Source: Actinomycetes bacterium
GTDB lineage: Bacteria; Actinomycetota; Acidimicrobiia; Acidimicrobiales; RAAP-2
DNA length: 14,926 nt
NCBI GenBank assembly: GCA_021802025.1
Contig: JAKABC010000026.1
Span: 1 to 14,926, forward strand
Direction: 5' to 3'
A model generated the notes under the pieces. The model did not search any database, was not told the DNA's origin, and worked only from the letters and a program-made list of their open reading frames with translations. Positions 1 to 6,467 of this stretch are shown here, one piece after another. A program made the translations under genes and the position numbers. Position 1 is the stretch's first letter, and each line of letters begins with the position of its first letter.

Positions 1-124
1 GGTGCCCGAGGGCGGGCTCGCCCGCTACGGCCTCGAGCTGCGCACGCTCAGCGGCGGGCGGGGCCACGCGCGCGTGGAGCCGAGCCACCTCGCCCCCGCG
101 CCGGCCTCGGTGCTCACCCGCTGA
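1..124 (+). CDS. 3' end of an EF-G-like translational GTPase (partial)
   Basis: Only the last 40 codons are in the window; the reading frame enters at base 2 and ends at TGA 122-124. The visible residues include RYGLELRTLSGGRG, which matches the C-terminal domain V of elongation factor G and its paralogues (pattern YxxxLRSxTxGRG followed by a short tail). The GTPase domain lies outside the window, so canonical FusA cannot be separated from the actinobacterial EF-G-like paralogue (FusA2 type). The tail after GRGH is short and Pro/Ala-rich, more divergent than canonical EF-G, which favours the paralogue. Its 3' end overlaps the 3' end of the convergent GH1 gene by 11 nt. The family call is moderately sure because only one motif is visible. 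Confidence 0.7.
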   Translation, partial: VPEGGLARYGLELRTLSGGRGHARVEPSHLAPAPASVLTR

Positions 125-1304
125 GTCCCGCCCCGGGCCCCCGGGGCCAGGCGGCGACGCGCTCGGCGTACCACGCCGCCGAGGGCTTGGGCCGGCGCGC
201 GAAGGTGGTCCGATCCACCTCGACCAGTCCGAAGCGCGGGCCGTAGCCGAGGACCCACTCGAAGTTGTCGAGCAACGACCACTGGAAGTAGCCGCGCACG
301 TCGAGCCCCTCGACGCGAGCCGCCGCCAGGCTCGCCAGGGCCCCCTCGAGGTAGCGCACGCGCTGGGCGTCGTCGTCGGTGCCGATGCCGTTCTCGGTCA
401 CCACCAGGGGCACCCCCGCGCGCGCGGCCCGGCGCAGCGTGTAGCCCACACTCTGGGGCCAGAAGGGGTAGCCCATGGAGGTCAGCTCACCCTCCCCGCC
501 CCAGACCAGGCCGTTCGCGTCGACGAGGTGCTTGGTGTAGCACTGCACCCCGAGGAAGTCGTCCCCGGCGCGGGTGGCGAGGTACCGATCCTCCATCTCG
601 CCGCGGTACGCCTCGAGGGTCGCCTCGCCCCCCTCGAGGGCCTCGTACTCGGCCATCGAGAGAGTCAGGCCCACGGGGAAGTCGCCCGGACCGGCGCGCA
701 GGGCGTCGCGCATCGCCTCGTGACACCGGCGCAGGGCCTCGTTGACCGCGACGAAGCGTCCCTGGTCGCTCACCCCCGGGGGGAAGAGACCGGCGAGGTA
801 GCCCATCGCCGCCACGATGTTGGGCTCGTTGAGGGTGCAGGCCATGGCCAGCTCGTCGCCGAGCGCTTCGGCGACGAGCGCGGCGTACTCCCCGAGCCAC
901 CCGACGATCCCCGGCGCCTCGAACCCCCCGGCGTCGGCGACCCACAGGGGCAGGGTGAAGTGGTGGAGCGTCACCACGGGCGCGATCCCCCGGTCCCGGC
1001 AGCCCTCGACCATGCGCCGGTAGCGCTCGAGGGCCGAGCGCTCGAGGTGACCCCGTTCGGGCTCGACGCGGGACCACTCGACCGAGAAGCGGTAGGCGTC
1101 CAGGCCCATACCCGCCACCAGGTCGAGATCCTCCTCCCAGCGGTTCCACGAGTCACAGGCCGGCCCGCACGGCGCGGCGCAGAAGGAACCCTCGCGGGTC
1201 TCGAAGCGCCACCAGTCGGTGTTCTCGTTGCCGCCCTCGATCTGGTAGGCGGCGGTCGCCGTCCCCCACCAGAAGGTCGTGGGCGCGAAGGGCGTGGGGC
1301 TCAC
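114..1304 (-). CDS. GH1 family beta-glucosidase / beta-glycosidase
   Basis: This 396-residue cytoplasmic enzyme has no signal peptide. It is a retaining beta-glycosidase of glycoside hydrolase family 1, expected to release glucose or another sugar from beta-glucosides. The N-terminal FWWGTATAAYQIEGG (11-25) is the family opening. TLHHFT (112-117) and LNEPN (158-162) carry the acid/base Glu160, and VVTENGIG (301-308) carries nucleophile Glu304. WSLLDNFEW (342-350) is the aglycone-site signature, followed by FGLVEVD. All catalytic elements are present, although the protein is somewhat shorter than the usual ~450 residues. The GTG start at 1302-1304 was chosen because a TAGCGT box ends exactly 6 nt upstream and no Shine-Dalgarno sequence is visible. 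The gene lies 15 nt downstream of the MFS transporter, suggesting uptake plus hydrolysis of a glycoside. Substrate specificity cannot be read from the sequence. Confidence 0.95.
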   Translation of the reverse strand: MSPTPFAPTTFWWGTATAAYQIEGGNENTDWWRFETREGSFCAAPCGPACDSWNRWEEDLDLVAGMGLDAYRFSVEWSRVEPERGHLERSALERYRRMVEGCRDRGIAPVVTLHHFTLPLWVADAGGFEAPGIVGWLGEYAALVAEALGDELAMACTLNEPNIVAAMGYLAGLFPPGVSDQGRFVAVNEALRRCHEAMRDALRAGPGDFPVGLTLSMAEYEALEGGEATLEAYRGEMEDRYLATRAGDDFLGVQCYTKHLVDANGLVWGGEGELTSMGYPFWPQSVGYTLRRAARAGVPLVVTENGIGTDDDAQRVRYLEGALASLAAARVEGLDVRGYFQWSLLDNFEWVLGYGPRFGLVEVDRTTFARRPKPSAAWYAERVAAWPRGPGAGLSG

Positions 1305-1310
1305 AGCGGC

Positions 1311-1316
1311 ACGCTA
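1311..1316 (-). promoter_or_regulatory. -10-like box TAGCGT for leaderless GH1 transcript
   Basis: On the minus strand TAGCGT is followed by six bases (GCCGCT) and then the GTG start of the GH1 gene. This is the spacing expected when transcription begins at the start codon. The box lies in the 15-nt gap behind the MFS gene, so GH1 could be transcribed without it. The same hexamer precedes three other genes in the window. No -35 element is obvious. Confidence 0.5.
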
Positions 1317-1319
1317 CCC

Positions 1320-2579
1320 CTAGGTCAGCTCGAGGTCGCGGCCCTCGGGCAGTCCGCGCAGGACCCCCAGGGCGGGGAGGAGGGGCAGGAACGTCACGAG
1401 CGCCGGGACCCGCAGCCCCGTCGCGGCCCCGGCGGGCACCACGTCGGACACGTAGCCGAACAGGGCGAAGCCCGCGACCGCGCCGGCGACCCCGGCGACG
1501 GCGATCCAGCCCGCCGCGGTGGCCCGGTACCGGTGGGCGAAGACCTCGGTCGCGAGCGCCGCCATCGACGGGGCGAGCACGCCACCGGCGCCGACGCCCA
1601 CGACGTAACCCACGACGAAGGCGAGCCGCCCGCCGCTGTAGGCGTAGACGGCGGCGGCGGCCGTGACGAGGGTCCCGACGGCCACCGCCACGCGCCGACC
1701 GAGCGTGGCCGACAGGCGCGCGCCGACCACGAGACCGACGAAGCCGGCGACCCCACTCACCACCACGAGCAGCGACACCGAGCGCGGGAGCATCCGCAAC
1801 ACCCCCTCGCCGTAGACGAAGGTGAAACCCCCCGCCGGCCCGGTGGCGACGCCGATGACAAAGGCGACGACCGCGACCCTCACGAGTGAGCCCGCGGCCT
1901 CGTGAGCGACCTCGCCGAGGTGGGCCATGGGCTGCTCCTCGGTACGGACGCGGGGCTCGGGTAGTCGCCCGGTCCACGGCACGACGAGGGCCAGGGGCAC
2001 CAGGGCGAGGGCGAAGAGCCACCGGAAGGAGTCGGGCCCGCGGATAACCCCGTGCACTAGGGCCGAGAGACCTGAGCCGATCGCCGTGCCCGCCGTCATC
2101 ACCGCGAGCAGGCGCATGCGGTGCGCCCGCGACGAGAGCTCGACCGTCACGACCTGGACGAGCGTCGTGGCCGCCCCGAGGAGCGGGCGGGCGACGGCGA
2201 AGCACGCGACGAAGAACCAGTAGGCCGGGCTGAGGGCGGCGAGCGCCGTCACGAGCAGTCCCGCGATGAGGGTGCGACGCAAGACCGGCGTGCGCCCGCG
2301 TCGGTCGGCCAGCGACGCGAGGGGCAGGGCCAGCAGGGACGCGGCCCGCAGGCTCGACAGCCCGAGCCCCAGCACCGACCCCGAGAGCCCGACGACGTCT
2401 TGGATGGAGTGACCCGAGACCACGTGGCCGAAGTGGCGGGCCACGTCGTCGAGGGCCGTCACCGAGCCGAACGTCGCGAACCCCGCCGAGAGGGCCACCG
2501 CGAAGAGCACCACGATGACCGGGTCGGCGATGCTCTCGAGGGTCGGTGCCCCCCGGCCCGGCCCCCGGTCGCTCTCCAT
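1320..2579 (-). CDS. MFS transporter
   Basis: This 419-residue integral membrane protein is a secondary transporter of the major facilitator superfamily. About twelve hydrophobic segments are visible, starting at residues 20-40. The loop LADRRGRTPVLRR (90-102) is the signature motif A between TM2 and TM3, and a hydrophilic central loop (about 200-220) separates the two six-helix halves. The frame is open far upstream, across the antisense of the neighbouring acetyltransferase, but that part has no family resemblance. The ATG at 2577-2579 was chosen because a TAGCGT box ends 7 nt before it. The GTG at 2586-2588 is in frame but overlaps that box. The GH1 beta-glucosidase follows after 15 nt, so a sugar or glycoside substrate is plausible by context only; drug or metabolite efflux is the alternative. 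Confidence 0.9.
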   Translation of the reverse strand: MESDRGPGRGAPTLESIADPVIVVLFAVALSAGFATFGSVTALDDVARHFGHVVSGHSIQDVVGLSGSVLGLGLSSLRAASLLALPLASLADRRGRTPVLRRTLIAGLLVTALAALSPAYWFFVACFAVARPLLGAATTLVQVVTVELSSRAHRMRLLAVMTAGTAIGSGLSALVHGVIRGPDSFRWLFALALVPLALVVPWTGRLPEPRVRTEEQPMAHLGEVAHEAAGSLVRVAVVAFVIGVATGPAGGFTFVYGEGVLRMLPRSVSLLVVVSGVAGFVGLVVGARLSATLGRRVAVAVGTLVTAAAAVYAYSGGRLAFVVGYVVGVGAGGVLAPSMAALATEVFAHRYRATAAGWIAVAGVAGAVAGFALFGYVSDVVPAGAATGLRVPALVTFLPLLPALGVLRGLPEGRDLELT

Positions 2580-2586
2580 CGGGCTC

Positions 2587-2592
2587 ACGCTA
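2587..2592 (-). promoter_or_regulatory. -10-like box TAGCGT for leaderless MFS transcript
   Basis: Minus-strand TAGCGT is followed by seven bases (GAGCCCG) and then ATG 2577-2579. It is the left arm of a mirror-image pair with the box at 2619-2624, so the MFS and GNAT promoters stand back to back. Confidence 0.5.
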
Positions 2593-2618
2593 GAGGGAGC
2601 CCCCGCCCCTGGCGGACC

Positions 2619-2624
2619 TAGCGT
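2619..2624 (+). promoter_or_regulatory. -10-like box TAGCGT for leaderless GNAT transcript
   Basis: TAGCGT is followed by six bases (GATCCC) and then GTG 2631. It is the right arm of a 9-bp perfect inverted repeat, TCACGCTAG / CTAGCGTGA (2585-2593 and 2618-2626). The left arm is the MFS -10 box. Confidence 0.5.
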
Positions 2625-2630
2625 GATCCC

Positions 2631-3494
2631 GTGCACGTGGAACTCGTCGAGGGGGCCGACGACTTCCTCGAGCGCACGCGAGAGCACCGTCGCGGCGAAC
2701 CTCTGCTGACCAACGTGATCTCGAGCGTGGCCGCCGCCGTCGCCACAGGGCAACGACGCTACGACGCGCACTGGTGGTGGCTGGCGCGCGAGCACGGCGA
2801 GGTCGTGGGCGTCGCCATGCGCACCGCACCCTACGGCCTCGTCCTCGGCCCGATGGACACCGACGCCGCGACAGCCCTGGGCGCGGGCGTGGCCGCCCGC
2901 GACTCCGAGGTGCCCTGGGTGGAGGGGACGCCCGAGGCGAACGAGGCCTTTCGCGCGGCGTACCTCGGGCCCGGCTCGCCGGTGGGGCCACGTATCACTC
3001 GTCTCGGACGGCGGAGTCTCGTCTACGAGGTGACCGCCCTCGTCGCACACTCGGTGCCCGGATCGGCCCGGCCCGCGGTTGCGTCCGAGCTCGACCTCGT
3101 CACCGAGTGGGTCCGAGCCTTCCACCACGAGGTCGCCCCCGCGGTCGTCGACGAGCCCGCGCAGAGGCGCGCGCAGTTCGCCCGGCGCGTCGAAGAGGGC
3201 GACGTCGTGCTCTGGGAGGTCGAGGGTCGACCGGTCGCGCTGGCCGCCGTGGCCGGCGTCGACGGCGGAGCGACCCCCGTGGCCCGCATCGGACCCGTCT
3301 ACACCGTCCCCGGCGCCCGCGGACGGGGCTACGGCGCAGCGGTCACGGCCGCGCTCGCGGCGCGCGAACTCGGTCGCGGTCGGCGGGTGGTGCTCTACGC
3401 GGACGCCGACTACGCACCGAGCAACGCGGCGTACCGCAAGATCGGCTTCGTCACGCGAGCCGAGACGCAGACGGTCTGGCTCGATCGCCCCTAG
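2631..3494 (+). CDS. Two-domain GNAT family N-acetyltransferase
   Basis: This 287-residue cytosolic protein belongs to the GCN5-related N-acetyltransferases, which move an acetyl group from acetyl-CoA to an amine. The C-terminal half (about 150-287) is the catalytic fold: RIGPVYTVPGARGRGYG (219-235) carries the pyrophosphate-binding R-G-x-G loop, and PSNAAYRKIGF (263-273) is the late strand and helix typical of this subgroup. The N-terminal half (1-140) looks like a degenerate second GNAT-like domain with no acetyl-CoA loop that I can see. The acceptor substrate is unknown. The GTG start at 2631 sits 6 nt after a TAGCGT box with no Shine-Dalgarno sequence, indicating a leaderless mRNA. It is divergent from the MFS-GH1 pair. 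Confidence 0.88.
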   Translation: MHVELVEGADDFLERTREHRRGEPLLTNVISSVAAAVATGQRRYDAHWWWLAREHGEVVGVAMRTAPYGLVLGPMDTDAATALGAGVAARDSEVPWVEGTPEANEAFRAAYLGPGSPVGPRITRLGRRSLVYEVTALVAHSVPGSARPAVASELDLVTEWVRAFHHEVAPAVVDEPAQRRAQFARRVEEGDVVLWEVEGRPVALAAVAGVDGGATPVARIGPVYTVPGARGRGYGAAVTAALAARELGRGRRVVLYADADYAPSNAAYRKIGFVTRAETQTVWLDRP

Positions 3495-3653
3495 GAGACT
3501 GTTGAACAATCGAGATCGAGAAGTGGGCGCGATTTTTGTTGGACTGATTTGATCTCGAGGACGATTGGAAGCCGCCTTAGAGCGCTAGAGCGCGTTGGTC
3601 TCCTTCGTCGCTTTGGGTGAGTAATCCCACAGCGACTAATCCATCTCCTAGGG
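3489..3653. repeat. GC-poorer interval bounded by 10-bp inverted repeats
   Basis: CCCTAGGAGA at 3489-3498 is the exact reverse complement of TCTCCTAGGG at 3644-3653. The arms overlap the stop codon of the GNAT gene and lie just short of the methyltransferase stop (3656-3658). The DNA between them is clearly poorer in G+C than the rest of the window. It contains an 8-bp inverted repeat (TCGAGATC 3510-3517 with GATCTCGA 3551-3558), a tandem TAGAGCGC x2 (3578-3593), and CCTAGG at 3490, 3647 and 3655. I see no ORF worth calling, no tRNA fold and no flanking target duplication. It could be an intergenic region with chance repeats, a decayed small mobile element, or a termination region shared by the two convergent genes. 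Confidence 0.45.
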
Positions 3654-3655
3654 TC

Positions 3656-4270
3656 CTAGGGGACCCGCGCCACGCCGACGGTGAACTGGCTCCAGGGCGC
3701 GGGGCCCCGGGCTCGGCCCGACTCGTGCCACTCGACCTCGAGCCCGGCCCGGCGCACGAGCTCGAGGGGTCGACGGGTCAGGTGGCAGCCCCCCGCCAGG
3801 CGCACCTCGAGCGGATCGAGGAGGTGCTGGAGGACGAGGACGCCCGCGCGCTCGGCCGCGCCGTGTTCGAGGAAGTGCAACCTGCCCCCGGGGCGCACCA
3901 CCCGGCGCACTTCGGCGAGGGCCCGCGCCGGGTCGGGCACGGTGCACAGCACGAAGGCCATCAGCGCGGCGTCGCAGGCGTCGTCGGCTAGCGGCAACGA
4001 CTCGGCGTCGCCGCCGGTCTCCACCACGCGCGTCGCGCTGCGCGCGAGTCGAGGCGCGGCGAGCGCCCACGCCCGCGCCGAGGGCTCCACGGCGTAGACG
4101 ACCTCGACACCGGCCGGGTAGAACGGTACGTTCGTGCCCGACCCGAAGCCGATCTCGACGACCGAGCCCGCCAGCCCGGCGCAGACGCGCTCGCGCCAGG
4201 GGTCCACGATCCCCGACGCGCAGACGCGGTCGATCACCCGGGGCAGGACCCGGTCCGCGTAGAGGCCCAC
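3656..4270 (-). CDS. Class I SAM-dependent methyltransferase (METTL7-like)
   Basis: This 204-residue protein uses S-adenosylmethionine to methylate an unknown acceptor. VVEIGFGSGTN (37-47) is motif I, and VEPS (61-64) supplies the acidic residue that binds the ribose. GDAESLPLADDACDAAL (87-103) covers motifs II/III, followed by RPGGRLHFLEHG. Near the C-terminus, LAGGCHLTR (158-166) is a signature shared with METTL7-type methyltransferases, which act on thiols or lipids. The opening GLYADRVLPRVID is the usual N-terminus of this subgroup. This supports GTG 4268-4270 as start, over the upstream TTG at 4316-4318. A TAGGTT box lies exactly 7 nt upstream. It is convergent with GNAT and divergent from the membrane protein at 4358. 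The real acceptor cannot be read from the sequence. Confidence 0.87.
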   Translation of the reverse strand: MGLYADRVLPRVIDRVCASGIVDPWRERVCAGLAGSVVEIGFGSGTNVPFYPAGVEVVYAVEPSARAWALAAPRLARSATRVVETGGDAESLPLADDACDAALMAFVLCTVPDPARALAEVRRVVRPGGRLHFLEHGAAERAGVLVLQHLLDPLEVRLAGGCHLTRRPLELVRRAGLEVEWHESGRARGPAPWSQFTVGVARVP

Positions 4271-4277
4271 GTCGGTG

Positions 4278-4283
4278 AACCTA
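4278..4283 (-). promoter_or_regulatory. -10-like box TAGGTT for leaderless methyltransferase transcript
   Basis: Minus-strand TAGGTT is followed by seven bases (CACCGAC) and then GTG 4268-4270. The spacing fits transcription starting at the start codon and supports the shorter start. Confidence 0.5.
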
Positions 4284-4330
4284 CCGCGCCGTCCCCGAGC
4301 CCACCGCGCCCCCCGCAATCAGGGCTGACC

Positions 4331-4349
4331 TATATTGAGCCGATAGCGA
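4331..4349 (+). promoter_or_regulatory. Candidate promoter of the LPG-synthase-type membrane protein
   Basis: Two candidate -10 boxes precede GTG 4358. TATATT at 4331-4336 would give a leader of about 15 nt. TAGCGA at 4344-4349 lies 8 nt before the start and resembles the TAGCGT boxes used elsewhere here. No Shine-Dalgarno sequence is visible in either case, so the sequence does not decide which is used. Confidence 0.4.
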
Positions 4350-4357
4350 ACGACCCC

Positions 4358-5392
4358 GTGATTCCCCCGTCCGCGAGGCGGTCGTCGGTCGGCCGGGTGG
4401 TCGCCGTCGTGGTCGCCGGGATTGCCCTGTACGTGCTGATGCCGGCCCTGGTCAAGGTGCTCAGCTCGTGGCCGCGCCTGTTGCACCTCCAGGTCGGGTG
4501 GCTGGTCGCCGGGCTCGCCGGTGAGTTCGCCAGCTTCGTGTGCGCGATGGCCCTGTTGCGACTGGTGCTGCGCACCCCGAGCTGGTTCGCGGTGGTCACC
4601 GCCGGCATGGCTGGCAACGCCGTCACCAACACCCTGCCCGGCGGGGACGCCGTAGGCGCGAGTGTCCAGTACCGCATGCTCGCGGGCACCGGCATCGACA
4701 CCGTGCAGGCCGCGAGCGGTCTGGCCGTCTCGTCGATCATCGGGGTGAGCGCCCTGTTCGCGCTGCCGGTGTTCGCACTGCCGGTCATCCTGGGCGGCAC
4801 GGCCGTCAGTCCGGGCCTCGTGCACGCCGGTGAGCTGGGGGCCGTCGGCTTCGTCCTGCTCGTGGCCTTCGGGGTCACCGCCCTCAGCACCGACCGGTTG
4901 CTGCTCGTCGTGGGACGCGCCCTGCAGTGGGTCATCGACCACCTACCCTCGCGCGTGCGACGCACCCAACCGGACCAGCCCATGGGTGAGCGGCTGATCG
5001 CCGAGCGTGACGCCGTGCGCGAGGACCTGGGGCGCAACTGGTGGAAGGCCGTGCTGCTCGTCGCCGGGCGGATCGGCCTGGACTTCTTCAGCCTGATCGC
5101 GATGCTCGAGGCCGCCGGGACCCACCCCCACCCGGCCCTGGTGCTCCTCGCCTACTCCGCGACGGCGGTGTTGGCCCTGCTACCCCTCACCCCCGGCGGG
5201 CTGGGCATCGTCGAGGCCAGTCTGAGCGGCCTGCTGATCCTCGCCGACGTGCCCAGCGCCAACGCGGTCGTGGCGACGCTGGCCTTTCGCATCGGCTCGT
5301 ACTGGCTCCCCACGGCCGTCGGGGCGGGCTGCTACGTCTTGTACCGACGTCGCTACGGAGCCCTACGCACGAACGGTGTGCCGCGCGGCTAA
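4358..5392 (+). CDS. LPG-synthase-type integral membrane protein (UPF0104-like)
   Basis: This 344-residue polytopic membrane protein matches the transmembrane flippase-like domain of lysylphosphatidylglycerol synthases, which also occurs as a stand-alone family. The diagnostic segments are NTLPGGDAVGASVQYRML (91-108) and LLPLTPGGLGIVEASL (274-289), the latter being the family's strongest signature. A cytosolic charged stretch lies at about 197-228. The catalytic aminoacyl-transferase domain of full MprF-type enzymes is absent, and no such gene is adjacent, so a lipid-translocation or lipid-related role is only an inference from family. The GTG start at 4358 has no Shine-Dalgarno sequence. The TAA stop at 5390-5392 overlaps the stop of the convergent F420 oxidoreductase gene by 4 nt. 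Confidence 0.85.
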   Translation: MIPPSARRSSVGRVVAVVVAGIALYVLMPALVKVLSSWPRLLHLQVGWLVAGLAGEFASFVCAMALLRLVLRTPSWFAVVTAGMAGNAVTNTLPGGDAVGASVQYRMLAGTGIDTVQAASGLAVSSIIGVSALFALPVFALPVILGGTAVSPGLVHAGELGAVGFVLLVAFGVTALSTDRLLLVVGRALQWVIDHLPSRVRRTQPDQPMGERLIAERDAVREDLGRNWWKAVLLVAGRIGLDFFSLIAMLEAAGTHPHPALVLLAYSATAVLALLPLTPGGLGIVEASLSGLLILADVPSANAVVATLAFRIGSYWLPTAVGAGCYVLYRRRYGALRTNGVPRG

Positions 5393-6399
5393 CCCCGCTG
5401 GATCTGGGTGCGGATCGCGTTGACCTGCTCGGTACCGAGGTGGGCCGCGGGGTAGACCGAGAACCGGTCGACCACCCCGGCGAAGCGCTCGTGCACCGCC
5501 CGCCCCAGGGTCTCGATGGGGCCCACGACACTGACGGCGTCGAGCACCTCGTCGTCGATGAGCTCGCCCATCTCCTCCCACCGGCCCTCGCGGCTCATCG
5601 CGTTGAGGCGGGGCTGAAGGTCGGCCCACCCGTGGAGGTCGAGCACGCCGCGGTACGCCGGGGTCGAGGCGTAGAAGGCGATCTGGCGGCGGGTCTCAGT
5701 CGCGTGACGGCGCCGCGCGTCCTCGTCCTCACCCGCCACGACCATCCCCGAGAGCGCGACCTGGACCGCGTCGCGCCCCCGCCCCGAGGCCGCGAGGCCG
5801 CGCTCGAGCGCCGGAAGGGTCACCTCGCGCAGGTAGCGCTCGGTGGTGAGGGGGTGCACCAAGAGGCCGTCAGCCACCTCGCCGGCGACCTCGGTCATGC
5901 GCTCACCGACGGCCGCGACGAAGACCTTGGGCGGGCCGTAGGGGTTCGGGCCCGGGTTGAAGAACGGGGTCATCAGGGTGTGCCGGTAGAACTCGCCACG
6001 AAAGAAGAGGCGAGTCCCCTCGTGCCAGGAGGACCAGATGGCCCGCATCGCCAGCACGTACTCGCGCATCCGGGCCGCCGGGTGGGACCAGGGCATCGAG
6101 TAGCGCTTCTCGATGTGGGGCTTGATCTGGGACCCCAACCCGAGGAGCAGCCGGCCGCCCGAGAGAAGCTGGAGGTCGTTGGCCATCGTCGCGGTGGTCA
6201 GCGGGCTACGACCGAAGGCGACCACGATCGCCGTGCCCAGCGCCACCCGGGTCGTCGCCGGCGCGGCGAGGGCCAACGTGAGCAGGGGGTCGTGGCCCGT
6301 CTCGGCGCTCCAGAGTCCGTCGAATCCTTCGGCCTCGAGCGCGGCCGCGTTCTCGGCGACGGCGCGCGCGTCGAATCCGATCGCGCCGTCCACCAACAC
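5389..6399 (-). CDS. F420-dependent LLM class oxidoreductase (TIGR03617-like)
   Basis: This 336-residue cytosolic protein belongs to the luciferase-like monooxygenase superfamily, in the branch that uses deazaflavin F420 in actinobacteria. Visible family elements are GFDGLWSAETGHDP (25-38), VALGTAIVVAFGRSP (52-66), LSGGRLLLGLGSQIKPHIEK (79-98), the SMPWSHP segment (101-107), VADGLLVHPL (175-184) and ASTPAYRGVLDLHGW (244-258). This combination resembles the MSMEG_2256-type subfamily. The substrate is unknown. The start was placed at GTG 6397-6399 because TAGGAT ends 7 nt upstream and because the family opens with a strand like VLVDGAIG. The ATG at 6406-6408 would add three residues but overlaps that box. 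Further upstream the frame runs antisense to the next gene and is rejected. FMN use instead of F420 cannot be excluded. Confidence 0.88.
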   Translation of the reverse strand: MLVDGAIGFDARAVAENAAALEAEGFDGLWSAETGHDPLLTLALAAPATTRVALGTAIVVAFGRSPLTTATMANDLQLLSGGRLLLGLGSQIKPHIEKRYSMPWSHPAARMREYVLAMRAIWSSWHEGTRLFFRGEFYRHTLMTPFFNPGPNPYGPPKVFVAAVGERMTEVAGEVADGLLVHPLTTERYLREVTLPALERGLAASGRGRDAVQVALSGMVVAGEDEDARRRHATETRRQIAFYASTPAYRGVLDLHGWADLQPRLNAMSREGRWEEMGELIDDEVLDAVSVVGPIETLGRAVHERFAGVVDRFSVYPAAHLGTEQVNAIRTQIQRG

Positions 6400-6406
6400 G
6401 GGGCGC

Positions 6407-6412
6407 ATCCTA
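6407..6412 (-). promoter_or_regulatory. -10-like box TAGGAT for leaderless F420 oxidoreductase transcript
   Basis: Minus-strand TAGGAT is followed by seven bases (GCGCCCC) and then GTG 6397-6399. Its last two bases are also the first two of the alternative ATG at 6406-6408, which argues for the GTG start. Confidence 0.45.
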
Positions 6413-6426
6413 GAACCCCGTAGGCC

Positions 6427-6441
6427 ACCGGCCCGGCCGGT
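6427..6441. promoter_or_regulatory. Palindrome ACCGGC-CCG-GCCGGT between divergent genes
   Basis: A perfect 6-bp inverted repeat with a 3-bp centre sits between the F420 oxidoreductase and AI-2E permease promoters. Its last base is the first base of the AI-2E -10 box. It could be an operator, but such GC-rich palindromes also arise by chance in this base composition. Confidence 0.25.
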
Positions 6442-6462
6442 AGCGTGAGGAGGGACCAGGAG
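6441..6462 (+). promoter_or_regulatory. -10-like box TAGCGT and ribosome binding site of the AI-2E permease gene
   Basis: TAGCGT at 6441-6446 is followed by GAGGAGGG at 6447-6454 and AGGAG at 6458-6462, the latter 5 nt before GTG 6468. Unlike most starts in this window, this one has a short leader with a real Shine-Dalgarno sequence. Confidence 0.5.
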
Positions 6463-6467
6463 ACGCC

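Noticed and set aside
528..1889. 453-codon open frame on the plus strand across GH1 and MFS
   Set aside because: It is antisense to two well-supported genes. Its product is rich in Arg, Gly, His, Asp and Glu with no domain pattern, as expected for a shadow frame in GC-rich DNA.
2580..3509. Upstream in-frame extension of the MFS gene (frame open to 3509)
   Set aside because: It is antisense to the GNAT gene and has no transporter features. The ATG at 2577-2579 has a promoter box at the right distance.
3510..3558. Intrinsic terminator from TCGAGATC / GATCTCGA
   Set aside because: The loop is over 30 nt, the stem is not GC-rich, and no T-tract follows on either strand. The TTTTT at 3533-3537 lies inside the loop.
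3570..3610. tRNA-like stretch TAGAGCGCTAGAGCGCGTTGG
   Set aside because: It recalls a D-loop region, but I can find no acceptor stem, anticodon arm or T-loop around it.
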